NCBI RefSeq assembly: GCF_019801015.1
Contig: NZ_JAHVJZ010000004.1
Span: 496,001-560,000, forward strand
Direction of reading: 5' to 3'
Source: Marinobacter nauticus
GTDB lineage: Bacteria; Pseudomonadota; Gammaproteobacteria; Enterobacterales; Shewanellaceae
DNA: 64,000 nt
Part shown: positions 1-7,236 of the stretch, one piece after another
How positions within the stretch are numbered: the stretch's first letter is position 1
Layout: every line of letters starts with the position of its first letter
Made by a program: the position numbers and the translations under genes
Notes under the pieces: generated by a model
What the model saw: only the letters and a program-made list of their open reading frames with translations
Databases searched by the model: none
Told to the model about the DNA's origin: nothing

Positions 1-175
1 GACGGCCCGGCTGGAGATGCAAGGCCAGCGCCTGAAGGCGATCCACATGCCATTTTACCCCGAGCCGGAGTGGCAACAGGCACCAGCCGCAAAGGGCCGT
101 ATCGGCATGGGCGGCTGTGGCGGCGGTGCCAGCAGCTGTGGACCCAAAAGCAACTGCAATACCGGCTGCCGCTGA
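1..175 (+). CDS. C-terminal end of a cysteine-rich protein (partial)
   Basis: The window opens inside a reading frame (codons begin at base 2) that ends with TGA at 173-175. The visible 57 residues hold an ordinary stretch (RLEMQGQRLKAIHMPFYPEP), then a glycine- and cysteine-rich tail, GCGGGASSCGPKSNCNTGCR, with five cysteines in 20 residues. Such a tail suggests metal or iron-sulfur binding, but I do not recognise the family and most of the protein lies outside the window. The frame runs toward a hairpin just downstream whose T-run lies on the other strand. Confidence 0.55.
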   Translation, partial: TARLEMQGQRLKAIHMPFYPEPEWQQAPAAKGRIGMGGCGGGASSCGPKSNCNTGCR

Positions 176-188
176 GATAACGGGGCAC

Positions 189-222
189 AAAAAAGAACCG
201 CAACAGTCACCTGTTGCGGTTC
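189..222 (-). terminator. Rho-independent terminator of the first CsrB-type RNA
   Basis: A perfect 12-bp inverted repeat, GAACCGCAACAG (195-206) and CTGTTGCGGTTC (211-222), has a 4-nt loop. On the minus strand it is followed directly by six T residues (A-run 189-194). There is no T-run on the plus side, so it mainly ends the minus-strand RNA, though the hairpin could also slow plus-strand transcription. Confidence 0.85.
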
Positions 223-514
223 GGGTACCACTTCTACGCTGCCATCCGTTGCAGATTGTCTTCCCTAGTCGTCCTTGCGTACTTCGCCTTCCTGGCGCCT
301 TCCCTGAGCTGATCCTTCAGCTTCCATGTACTTTCGTACCGGCTTCCTTACCACGACCACATCCTGTGGCCGAACCATCTCCATCCTGGAGAGCTCCCAT
401 ATCATCCCTGTCATGCCTGAGACTCGGGTAACGTCCTGTTACGCCTTGTCGTTGGTCCGCACGTTCTGAGCGTCCTGCTCGAAATGTCCAGACCAGAACA
501 TTCGGATTTGATAC
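189..514 (-). ncRNA. csrB: CsrB-family regulatory RNA, copy 1
   Basis: On the minus strand this roughly 325-nt stretch is packed with GGA motifs, many presented as CAGGA or CAGGG in the loop of a short perfect stem: CCACAGGATGTGG, CTCCAGGATGGAG, GTAACAGGACGTTAC and GAGCAGGACGCTC. I count about 15 GGA triplets. This is the hallmark of CsrB/RsmZ RNAs, which sequester the translational regulator CsrA. The ends are inferred from a promoter (-10 TACAAT, expected start near 514) and a strong terminator at 189-222. A UvrY/GacA-like box lies about 175-190 bp upstream of the expected start. Open frames here have no coding character. A second RNA with the same plan lies immediately upstream. Confidence 0.85.
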
Positions 515-520
515 AGGCAC

Positions 521-548
521 ATTGTAGAACACGGTTCTCAGCTCACAA
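521..548 (-). promoter_or_regulatory. Promoter of csrB copy 1
   Basis: Read on the minus strand: -35 TTGTGA (543-548), 16-bp spacer, -10 TACAAT (521-526). The sequence just after the -10 (GTGCCTGTATCAAA) is partly shared with copy 2 (GGCACTGTGTCAAA), which supports the start site. Confidence 0.7.
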
Positions 549-687
549 GTGAGGTTCAGCCATAGAAATCAGCTATATGGCGATAGCGGACGCCGACACA
601 GACATGCTATCGCATTGATTTTAAATAATATTAAGTGATTTCAGTGCCACTCTTCCGTGGCAAAGAACCGACGTCATCCCACACTAA

Positions 688-705
688 GGTGAGAAATCTC
701 TTACA
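688..705. promoter_or_regulatory. UvrY/GacA-like activator box for csrB copy 1
   Basis: The sequence GGTGAGAAATCTCTTACA closely matches the GacA/UvrY palindrome TGTAAG-N6-CTTACA known upstream of csrB/rsm genes in gammaproteobacteria. It lies 174-191 bp upstream of the predicted start of copy 1, the same distance as the box of copy 2. Confidence 0.7.
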
Positions 706-778
706 TGGCGGGGGGATAGGTGGGCCTGACGATGCAGCCAGACAGAGAGATGAGCGCCGGAACGTCGTTCCGAACCCC

Positions 779-820
779 AAAATAGAACGGGGCGCAACCG
801 AAGTTGCGCCCCTTGTTTTT
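779..820 (-). terminator. Terminator of csrB copy 2
   Basis: A 10-bp perfect stem, GGGGCGCAAC (789-798) and GTTGCGCCCC (803-812), is closed by a CGAA tetraloop. On the minus strand it is followed by GTTCTATTTT, and on the plus strand by TTGTTTTT, so it can work in both directions. Confidence 0.8.
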
Positions 821-1150
821 ACGTTAAGCTATCCAGCCTAAATTCATGCCACTCCCTGGCCCATCCCTGCGTACATATATCGCCAATCCTGGCTTCTTCC
901 CTGGCCTCGTCCCTGGGCTTCCCTGTGACCGAAGTCACTCATCTCCTTATCACGATAACGTCCTGTTACCGATCGCTCTCCATCCTGGAGGTGTCCTAAA
1001 TCTTCCCTGGAAATGGTCGTCCTGACATTTGAGTGAGGTCACCAATCCGACTCCCTGTCAGAGTGGGCCTGCCACTCGCCGCCTTATCCTGCCTGGTTCC
1101 GACTCCCTGTCAGTACCTGAGGAGTTTGGCCGGCGCCGTTCCTTTGACAC
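779..1150 (-). ncRNA. csrB: CsrB-family regulatory RNA, copy 2
   Basis: A second minus-strand stretch of about 370 nt carries some 16-18 GGA motifs. Several sit in hairpin loops, including CTCCAGGATGGAG (identical to copy 1), GTAACAGGACGTTATC, and repeated CAGGGA elements such as GACAGGGAGT, which occurs twice. The -10 is the same TACAAT as in copy 1, the start region is similar, and the 3' end is a strong terminator. It should titrate CsrA, as copy 1 does. The body sequences of the two copies differ outside the motif-bearing hairpins, so this is not a recent simple duplication. In E. coli csrB lies next to syd; here syd is about 9 kb away. Confidence 0.85.
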
Positions 1151-1156
1151 AGTGCC

Positions 1157-1184
1157 ATTGTATCCCGAGTCGCATTCGGAACAA
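1157..1184 (-). promoter_or_regulatory. Promoter of csrB copy 2
   Basis: On the minus strand: -35 TTGTTC (1179-1184), 16-bp spacer, -10 TACAAT (1157-1162), predicted start near 1150. The geometry is identical to copy 1. Confidence 0.7.
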
Positions 1185-1321
1185 GGCTCATAAGAGCCAT
1201 GGCGCAAAAGCGAAGAAACCTCGACACACATCACAAAGAAGCAACCCCATGTTTATCAAGGCTTTTAACAATCTATTTGCCGTTAAGCCCCGCTATTCTC
1301 AACATGGATATCTCACAGCCG

Positions 1322-1339
1322 TGTAAGAGATGTCTCACA
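1322..1339. promoter_or_regulatory. UvrY/GacA-like activator box for csrB copy 2
   Basis: TGTAAGAGATGTCTCACA is a close match to the GacA/UvrY palindrome. It lies 172-189 bp upstream of the predicted csrB copy 2 start, matching the spacing at copy 1. Confidence 0.75.
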
Positions 1340-1370
1340 CGGCGGCGGGCATTAGTCTTATAACGCGCCA

Positions 1371-2000
1371 CTAAGTCCCGTCAGAATGGGCCTTGAAAAA
1401 GAGCTGGCCGGACACACCAGATAAGTTTATTTCACCAATGGATTCAAAGCCCTGAGATTCAAAAAGGCGGCGGTGTTCAGGCTGATAGACGTAGGCTGCC
1501 AGGTTTTCCCTTTCACCATCCGCCAGGCTGACAATGGCTTCCAGTAAACACTGGCCGTACCCTTTTGACTGATACTGAGGTGCCACGGCAATAAACTGCA
1601 ACAACGTAAAGGGCTGATCCGGTGTCAGCTCGGATAACGCCTCCTCCCGGGCCATCCACTGCCGGGCGGAACCCCACCCAGCCCCCAGCGCCATCTTCAG
1701 CCGCCAGTTCCAGTATCGCGCATGCCCTTTTGGATAACTGTCATCCACCAATGCCGCAATGCCGACCATACTGTCATCGAGAAACAGCCCCAACAGCTTC
1801 TGACCGTCCTGCCACAATGCCTGAAGCTCCTCGCGCACCGCGGCGCGCAGACGCTGGTCATAATCGCTGTCCGGCAAGGCAGAGCGGAAGAAGGGATCCT
1901 CACGATACGCGTTCAGCAGTACTGACGCGGCAATACGGAGATCTTCGGTCTGCAGAAACGCCACGCGGGGCTGTGGGGGCAACTCATTGGCCAGTTCCAT
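1371..2000 (-). CDS. GNAT-family N-acetyltransferase
   Basis: A 209-residue protein with a GNAT fold in its second half. The acetyl-CoA-binding motif A is visible as LQFIAVAPQYQSKGYGQCLL (Q-x-x-G-x-G around residue 150), followed by the motif-B-like YQPEHRRLFESQGFESIG. The substrate cannot be predicted; it could be a small amine or a protein N-terminus. The start at the ATG is supported by an AGGAG ribosome site. The gene is divergent from the DUF2789 gene, with about 80 bp between them. Confidence 0.85.
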   Translation of the reverse strand: MELANELPPQPRVAFLQTEDLRIAASVLLNAYREDPFFRSALPDSDYDQRLRAAVREELQALWQDGQKLLGLFLDDSMVGIAALVDDSYPKGHARYWNWRLKMALGAGWGSARQWMAREEALSELTPDQPFTLLQFIAVAPQYQSKGYGQCLLEAIVSLADGERENLAAYVYQPEHRRLFESQGFESIGEINLSGVSGQLFFKAHSDGT

Positions 2001-2081
2001 GGCTGAACTCCTGTCCTTTCGGGCTTGACCTGATTAAACATCAAACAAACACTAGTCAAAAAGCAAGCAGAGAACGAACCT

Positions 2082-2312
2082 ATGGACACGACACCTCATG
2101 ATCTTGGGCATCTGTTTGAACAACTCGGGCTGGATCCCAGCCCCAATGCGGTGGATGCCTTTATCCGGCAACACCATCTCGGGCGGCATGATCGACTGGA
2201 GGAGGCGCCGTTCTGGAATGAAAGCCAGCGGGCCTTTCTGAAGGAAGAACGTGCCCAGGACGCCGAATGGAGTGAAACCATCGATGTCCTGGACACACTG
2301 CTGAGAAGTTAG
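2082..2312 (+). CDS. DUF2789 family small protein
   Basis: A 76-residue acidic protein with the characteristic DUF2789 pattern: DLFEQLGL-type N-terminus (here LGHLFEQLGLDPS), a central FIRQHHL segment, and APFWNESQRAFLKEERAQDAEW. The family is common in gammaproteobacteria and has no assigned function. No signal peptide or membrane segment is visible, so it is probably cytoplasmic. Its stop lies one base from the end of the convergent lipoprotein gene. Confidence 0.85.
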   Translation: MDTTPHDLGHLFEQLGLDPSPNAVDAFIRQHHLGRHDRLEEAPFWNESQRAFLKEERAQDAEWSETIDVLDTLLRS

Positions 2313-2313
2313 T

Positions 2314-2697
2314 TTACAGCTGAACCGCGCGCTGGAAAGCGGACTCGCCCCAACCGGTGACCTGACCGTCGGTCAGTACGATGGGGGTGCACTCATCTTT
2401 GGTGGTTTTGCTGTCACTGCGGGTCCGATGCGTGCGGTAATACAGAACCTGAATCTGCTTATCATCACGAACGTACAACTCGTTGAAGTCGGCGGTGCCC
2501 ATAAGGGTGCGCACTTCGCTCAGCGCCATGCCCACCTCCATCTGCTCCAGCTTACGGCGGTTCTGGTCTTGAGTCTTTTCCCAGTCCGAGCTGGACTGCA
2601 CATCCCAGCCTTTGTCACCCACGGCAATCACGCAACCGGTCAGAGGGCCAGCCAGAGTTACTGCGATAATGGCCGCCAATGTCACTTTCTTGTTCAT
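2314..2697 (-). CDS. DUF3192 family lipoprotein
   Basis: About 127 residues. It starts with a signal peptide (MNKKVTLAAIIAVTLAGPLTGC) ending in a lipobox LTGC, so it should be a lipoprotein. The mature part contains EQMEVGMALSEVRTLMGTADF, resembling the SmpA/BamE-like 'G-x-s-x-x-x-v-x-x-x-x-G-x-P' pattern of DUF3192 proteins. I prefer the ATG at 2697, preceded by AAGGA at good spacing, over the GTG two codons upstream. Function is unknown. Confidence 0.8.
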   Translation of the reverse strand: MNKKVTLAAIIAVTLAGPLTGCVIAVGDKGWDVQSSSDWEKTQDQNRRKLEQMEVGMALSEVRTLMGTADFNELYVRDDKQIQVLYYRTHRTRSDSKTTKDECTPIVLTDGQVTGWGESAFQRAVQL

Positions 2698-2829
2698 ACA
2701 CACTTCCTTATTGACTTAAGTTGGGACGGCCATCACAAAGCAGGCACTGTGCCAGATTTTTTTATCCTTTAAAAACAATGGCTTTACAACAAGCCCTGGC
2801 AGGCGTGTGGGGGATAAGGCAAACTTTTA

Positions 2830-3159
2830 GTGATTCAGACCACCATCGACATAACCATCAAGACCACCATGGACGACACCATCCGCCGCGCGCTGACTCA
2901 GCTGACCGAATCCGGCAAAACCCCGACCCTGGCGCAGCTGAAAGCCCGGCTCGGCCCGAAAAGCCACCCCATGCCCGTGTTGATTCAGGCCCTGCAGCAA
3001 TGGAAAGTGGCCCCCCAGCCGCTGGCTGAAGCGCCGAAAGCGGCGGCGCAGGTGGTCAGCGACGAACCGACGCCAGCGCAACTTCAGGCGCAAATTGATG
3101 AACTGCGCCAACAGGTGGCGCAGTTACAAGCGGAGTTGGCCGCACTTAAGCCGCGTTAA
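2830..3159 (+). CDS. Small coiled-coil protein, KfrA-like N-terminus
   Basis: A protein of up to 109 residues. The N-terminal half (IRRALTQLTESGKTPTLAQL and following) resembles the winged-helix start of KfrA-type DNA-binding proteins. The C-terminal 35 residues (QLQAQIDELRQQVAQLQAEL) form an obvious coiled coil. The start is uncertain: GTG 2830 with a weak AAGG upstream, or ATG 2869, which gives a 96-residue product. The 3' end overlaps the end of the convergent transporter gene by 14 bp. A nucleoid- or DNA-associated role is inference only. Confidence 0.55.
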   Translation: MIQTTIDITIKTTMDDTIRRALTQLTESGKTPTLAQLKARLGPKSHPMPVLIQALQQWKVAPQPLAEAPKAAAQVVSDEPTPAQLQAQIDELRQQVAQLQAELAALKPR

Positions 3160-4654
3160 GGTCTGCGCCCTGACGACGCAGCCAACGGCCAAACACCACC
3201 AGACCCAGGGTGCTGGCCAGGCCCACACCGCCCATCACATACCAGACGGTGCCCACCGCATTGCTCTGGTAAAGCATCTCCCTGACCACCGCTTCAGTCT
3301 GTCCGGAGACCGTCACCAGATGAGCAAAGGCTTCACCGGCCGGGATCTCAGCCAGCGCCGACGGCGCCAGACCATGGCTCTGCGCCAGGGCTTCGCGGGC
3401 CAGGGTTTCACGGGAGCCGGTGGCATCGTAAAGACGGGGCCCAACCAGGGTTTCCGCCACCCAGCCGATGCCATAGGGCAACTCTTTGAAGCCAAGGTAC
3501 ATCGCTTTTTTGTCCGGGGGCGCGATGTTGCCGATGAACTTACTGCTGGTGGGACTGGCCAGCATCTCCCCGGAACTGAAGATCACCACCGCCAGTACCA
3601 CCAGCCAGGCCAGGTGCGAAGCGCCCAGCAGCAGTAAGCCCATGGCGCACAGCCCGGTACCGAAAATCAGTGAAGGAACGGTGCCCAGCCGGCTTGCCAG
3701 CCCCGCGTACAGAAAGCACACCAGCATGATCAAGCCGAAGTTGACGTTCATGATCCCTTCCGGCAACACCATGGTGCCTTCCGGGTTCATTGCCAGCAGC
3801 CCCCGCCATACCGCACCCGGGCTGCTGTCGCCAAAGAGCGTGGTGACAATGGCGCTGGTGTCCACCCAATCCCGCACGTAGACCGGCAGCACATCAAACA
3901 GCGCCATAAACATGAACCAGAAGCCGGAGAACACCACCACATAGCGCACCAGGTAAGGCTGACGTATCTCGCGCCACGCATCCCGCCACAGGCTGCCCTG
4001 GGCTTTTGGCTGACTGAGTCGCTCCTCACGGCCCGGCTCTTTGTAGGTCAGCAGCAGAATAAAGTTGAGCAGGATGATGGCCGCACAGCAGTAAAACAGC
4101 TTGTCCCAGGACAGGATCCGCAGCTGTGCCGCCAACAGTGGGCCAATCCAGCCGCCGATGTTCACCATCTGGTAGAACACCCCCCAGGCCATGGCTGAGT
4201 TATCGGGGCGGCTGCATTTCACCAGTGTCCCCTGAATCCCGGGTTTAAAGATGCCGGTCCCAAACGCCAGCAGCGCGGCTCCCCCGAGAAAACCCCAGAA
4301 CGACGGGAACCAGGCCATCACCAGATAAGCCAGCGCCTTAAAAACGGTGGCCAGCGCGATGGTTTCTTTGTACCCAAGCCGATCCGCCAGCCCGCCAAAA
4401 AATACCGGCACAAAAGACTGAAACAGCGCCCAGGCCAGCAGGACATGGCCGAACTGAGTCATGGTCAGGCCCAGTCCGCCGTCCGAGCGAGCATCGGTGG
4501 CGTAGATCGGGGCGGTGGTTTTCACCCCGTAATAAGCCAGGCGCTCGACCAGCTCCATGCCGCCGACCACCCAAAAAACGTACCCAAGGCTGGCCAGCGC
4601 CGCCCAGATCCCAAGTCGGCGACCGTGATCCAGCGCCGCATTTTGCGTATTCAT
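3146..4654 (-). CDS. MFS transporter, POT/peptide-transporter-like
   Basis: A polytopic inner-membrane protein of 502 residues with about 12-14 hydrophobic segments. Near the start it carries ELVERLAYYG, matching the ExxER..YYG signature of proton-dependent oligopeptide transporters, and GTGIFKPGIQGTLV corresponds to the POT 'GTGGIKP' region. It is therefore probably a proton-coupled peptide or related solute symporter; the substrate is not readable. I use the ATG at 4654, preceded by GGAAAGGG, because the longer open frame has a polar extension that does not fit the family. Divergent from the DUF2310 gene. Confidence 0.8.
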   Translation of the reverse strand: MNTQNAALDHGRRLGIWAALASLGYVFWVVGGMELVERLAYYGVKTTAPIYATDARSDGGLGLTMTQFGHVLLAWALFQSFVPVFFGGLADRLGYKETIALATVFKALAYLVMAWFPSFWGFLGGAALLAFGTGIFKPGIQGTLVKCSRPDNSAMAWGVFYQMVNIGGWIGPLLAAQLRILSWDKLFYCCAAIILLNFILLLTYKEPGREERLSQPKAQGSLWRDAWREIRQPYLVRYVVVFSGFWFMFMALFDVLPVYVRDWVDTSAIVTTLFGDSSPGAVWRGLLAMNPEGTMVLPEGIMNVNFGLIMLVCFLYAGLASRLGTVPSLIFGTGLCAMGLLLLGASHLAWLVVLAVVIFSSGEMLASPTSSKFIGNIAPPDKKAMYLGFKELPYGIGWVAETLVGPRLYDATGSRETLAREALAQSHGLAPSALAEIPAGEAFAHLVTVSGQTEAVVREMLYQSNAVGTVWYVMGGVGLASTLGLVVFGRWLRRQGADLNAA

Positions 4655-4809
4655 CCGTGAAACCCTTTCCTTTTTATATTTTATACAAACCATACCGGGA
4701 TACGTTGAAATCGCAAGTGCGACGCCCTCCTCAGACTGAGCGACCACACTGAATTGGCGCGGCGGGTTCACACCGCTATACTGGCGCCCCCATAAAGAGG
4801 AGCCCCCTG

Positions 4810-5586
4810 ATGTACCTGGTTGAGATCCGTTTCGAATGCTTTGCTGACACCACCCTGAGCGCGGTGGAGCGGGCCATTAATGGCCTGATGGAAGCGTGGC
4901 GCCATAACGGGCAACTGCTGGGCCGGGAGTTCCCGCTGGTACAGAACGAAGCCGAGTTCCGCCTGCGTGCCATGTGCCCGGAGGAGGACAGTCTGCACAG
5001 CCGCTTCCACTCCCCCTGGGCACGCGAAGCCCTGGCGGCGCTCACCGAGGCCAAATTACTGCAACCCCGGGTTAAGCTGCTGGGCCGGGACATCAACTCG
5101 GAAGCCAGTGCCGAGTCACTGCCGGAACAGTGGCAGGTGTTGTACACCACCTATGTGCACAGCTGTTCTCCCCTGCGAGACGGTGAGTCGATGATGCCGG
5201 TGCCACTGTACCGATTGCCGGCCACCTTTAACGGCGATCACAAAGCGCTGGTGAAGTGGCAAACCGAATGGCAGGCCTGCGATGAGCTTCAGATGGCGGG
5301 CAGCGGTCAGGTCGAGTTTGCCGCACTGGCCGAGATTGCTGACGTCAACAGCACCCTGTTCCGCCGCGGCTGGGATCTGCGCGGCCGTATCGAGTACCTC
5401 ACCAAAGTGCCGACCTACTACTACCTCTATCGGGTGGGTGGAGAAAGCCTCGAAGCGGAACGGGCCCGCCCCTGCCCCCGCTGTGGCAACCCGGGCTGGG
5501 CGCTGGACACGCCAATCCACGACCTTTTCTACTTTAAGTGCGACGCCTGCCGACTGGTCTCCAACCTCTCCTGGGACCTGCACTGA
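4810..5586 (+). CDS. DUF2310 zinc-ribbon protein
   Basis: A 258-residue protein of the DUF2310 family, described as possibly nucleic-acid-binding. The C-terminus has a zinc ribbon: CPRCGNPGW and, about 25 residues later, CDACRLV, giving two CxxC knuckles. No signal peptide. An AGAGGAG ribosome site supports the start. The cellular role is not established. The stop lies 80 bp upstream of the aldehyde dehydrogenase, so co-transcription is possible. Confidence 0.8.
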   Translation: MYLVEIRFECFADTTLSAVERAINGLMEAWRHNGQLLGREFPLVQNEAEFRLRAMCPEEDSLHSRFHSPWAREALAALTEAKLLQPRVKLLGRDINSEASAESLPEQWQVLYTTYVHSCSPLRDGESMMPVPLYRLPATFNGDHKALVKWQTEWQACDELQMAGSGQVEFAALAEIADVNSTLFRRGWDLRGRIEYLTKVPTYYYLYRVGGESLEAERARPCPRCGNPGWALDTPIHDLFYFKCDACRLVSNLSWDLH

Positions 5587-5666
5587 GGTTACGACCAAAG
5601 TCCACTTAACTTGGTGAAATTTTGCGCGCAGGTTGGGACAGTCTCAACCACGCACAAGGATCCGCC

Positions 5667-7187
5667 ATGATCTACGCCAAGCCCGGCACCGAGGGTGCCC
5701 TGTTCCAGTTCCAGTCCCGCTATCAGAACTACATCGGTGGCCAGTGGCAGCCACCGGTTTCCGGCCGCTATTTCGAGGCCATCAGTCCGGTGGACGGTTC
5801 CGTCATCGCCGAAGTGCCCCGCTCTGATGCGGCGGACATCAACCTGGCGCTGGATGCGGCGCATGCGGCGCAGGAAAGCTGGGGCAAGACCTCCGTGACC
5901 GAACGCTCCAACCTGCTGCTGAAGATCGCCGACCGGATTGAACAGCACAGCGAAACTCTGGCGTTTGTCGAGACCTGGGACAACGGCAAAGCGATCCGCG
6001 AAACCCTCAATGCCGATCTGCCTCTCTGCGTCGACCACTTCCGCTACTTTGCCGGTGCCGTCCGCGCTCAGGAGGGCACCGCCGCAGACCTGGACGCCCA
6101 CACCGCCGCTTACCACTTCCATGAGCCGGTTGGCGTGGTCGGTCAGATCATTCCGTGGAACTTTCCGCTGCTGATGGCGGCCTGGAAACTGGCCCCGGCC
6201 CTGGCCGCCGGGTGTTCCGTAGTGTTGAAACCCGCCGAACAGACGCCCGTCTCCATTCTGGTACTGATGGAACTGATCGGCGACCTGCTGCCGGCCGGGG
6301 TACTGAATGTGGTCAACGGCATGGGGGAGGAAGCGGGTCAGGCTCTGGCCAGCTCCGGGCGCATCTCTAAGCTGGCATTTACCGGCTCCACCGAGATTGG
6401 CCGCCACATCATGCACTGCGGTGCAGATTCACTGATCCCGGTCACTCTGGAACTCGGCGGCAAGTCGCCCAACATCTACTTTGAAGATGTGATGAATCAG
6501 GGCGAGGCGTACCTGGATAAGTGCCTGGAAGGGATTTTGCTGGGTTTCTTCAACCAGGGCGAAGTTTGCACCTGCCCCTCCCGCGCTCTGGTGCAGGAGT
6601 CGATCTATCCCGAATTTATGGCCAGGCTGCTGGAGCGCGCCAAGACCATTCGTCAGGGCAATCCACTGGATACCGACACTCAGGTTGGTGCCCAGGTTTC
6701 TCAGGAACAGTTCGACCGCATCCTCTCTTACATGGAGATCGCCAAAGCCGAAGGGGCCGAGTTTTTGCTGGGCGGACAGGCAGCGCAGTTGGATCCGGAT
6801 CTCTCCGGCGGATTCTACGTGCAGCCGACCCTGTTGAAGGGGCGCAACGACATGCGGGTGTTCCAGGAGGAGATCTTCGGCCCCACTCTGGGCGTCACCA
6901 CCTTTAAGGATGAAGCGGAAGCCCTGGCCATCGCCAACGACACCAGCTACGGCCTCGGTGCCGGCGTCTGGACCATGAATCAAAACCGCGCCTATCGCAT
7001 GGCCCGGGGCATCCAGGCAGGGCGGGTCTGGGTCAACTGCTATCACCTCTACCCGGCCCACGCCGCTTTTGGGGGCTACAAGCAGTCCGGGATCGGTCGC
7101 GAGACCCACAAGATGGCGCTGTCCAACTACCAGCAAACCAAGAATCTGCTGATCAGCTACGACCCCAACCCGCTGGGTTTCTTCTGA
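5667..7187 (+). CDS. aldB: NAD(P)+-dependent aldehyde dehydrogenase, AldB/ExaC type
   Basis: A 506-residue aldehyde dehydrogenase that oxidises short aldehydes such as acetaldehyde to acids. It has the Rossmann segment [20 protein letters not shown], the FTGSTEIG cofactor loop, the general base in [11 protein letters not shown], and the catalytic cysteine in [12 protein letters not shown] (two cysteines in CTC). The C-terminal [20 protein letters not shown] is typical of AldB/ExaC. Length matches the family when translation starts at ATG 5667, which has AAGGA upstream. Followed by a strong bidirectional terminator. Confidence 0.92.
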   Translation: MIYAKPGTEGALFQFQSRYQNYIGGQWQPPVSGRYFEAISPVDGSVIAEVPRSDAADINLALDAAHAAQESWGKTSVTERSNLLLKIADRIEQHSETLAFVETWDNGKAIRETLNADLPLCVDHFRYFAGAVRAQEGTAADLDAHTAAYHFHEPVGVVGQIIPWNFPLLMAAWKLAPALAAGCSVVLKPAEQTPVSILVLMELIGDLLPAGVLNVVNGMGEEAGQALASSGRISKLAFTGSTEIGRHIMHCGADSLIPVTLELGGKSPNIYFEDVMNQGEAYLDKCLEGILLGFFNQGEVCTCPSRALVQESIYPEFMARLLERAKTIRQGNPLDTDTQVGAQVSQEQFDRILSYMEIAKAEGAEFLLGGQAAQLDPDLSGGFYVQPTLLKGRNDMRVFQEEIFGPTLGVTTFKDEAEALAIANDTSYGLGAGVWTMNQNRAYRMARGIQAGRVWVNCYHLYPAHAAFGGYKQSGIGRETHKMALSNYQQTKNLLISYDPNPLGFF

Positions 7188-7196
7188 GCCAAAAAC

Positions 7197-7226
7197 AACG
7201 GGGGCCAACTGGCCCCCGTTTCTTTT
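7197..7226. terminator. Bidirectional terminator between aldB and the decaheme gene
   Basis: Stem AACGGGGGCC (7197-7206) and GGCCCCCGTT (7211-7220) with an AACT loop. T-rich TCTTTT follows on the plus strand and GTTTTTGG on the minus strand, so it can serve both convergent genes. Confidence 0.85.
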
Positions 7227-7236
7227 CAGCTGAGCA

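Noticed and set aside
117-1326. Several open frames of 60-105 codons in the first 1.3 kb
   Set aside because: They overlap the two CsrB RNAs and their promoters, have no ribosome sites, and their sequences are Ser/Pro/Leu-rich products of the repeated TCCTG motifs, not protein-like.
1249-1326. A 25-codon open frame (MFIKAFNNLFAVKPRYSQHG...) upstream of csrB copy 2
   Set aside because: It looks slightly protein-like but has no clear Shine-Dalgarno and runs into the UvrY box; too short to support without conservation data.
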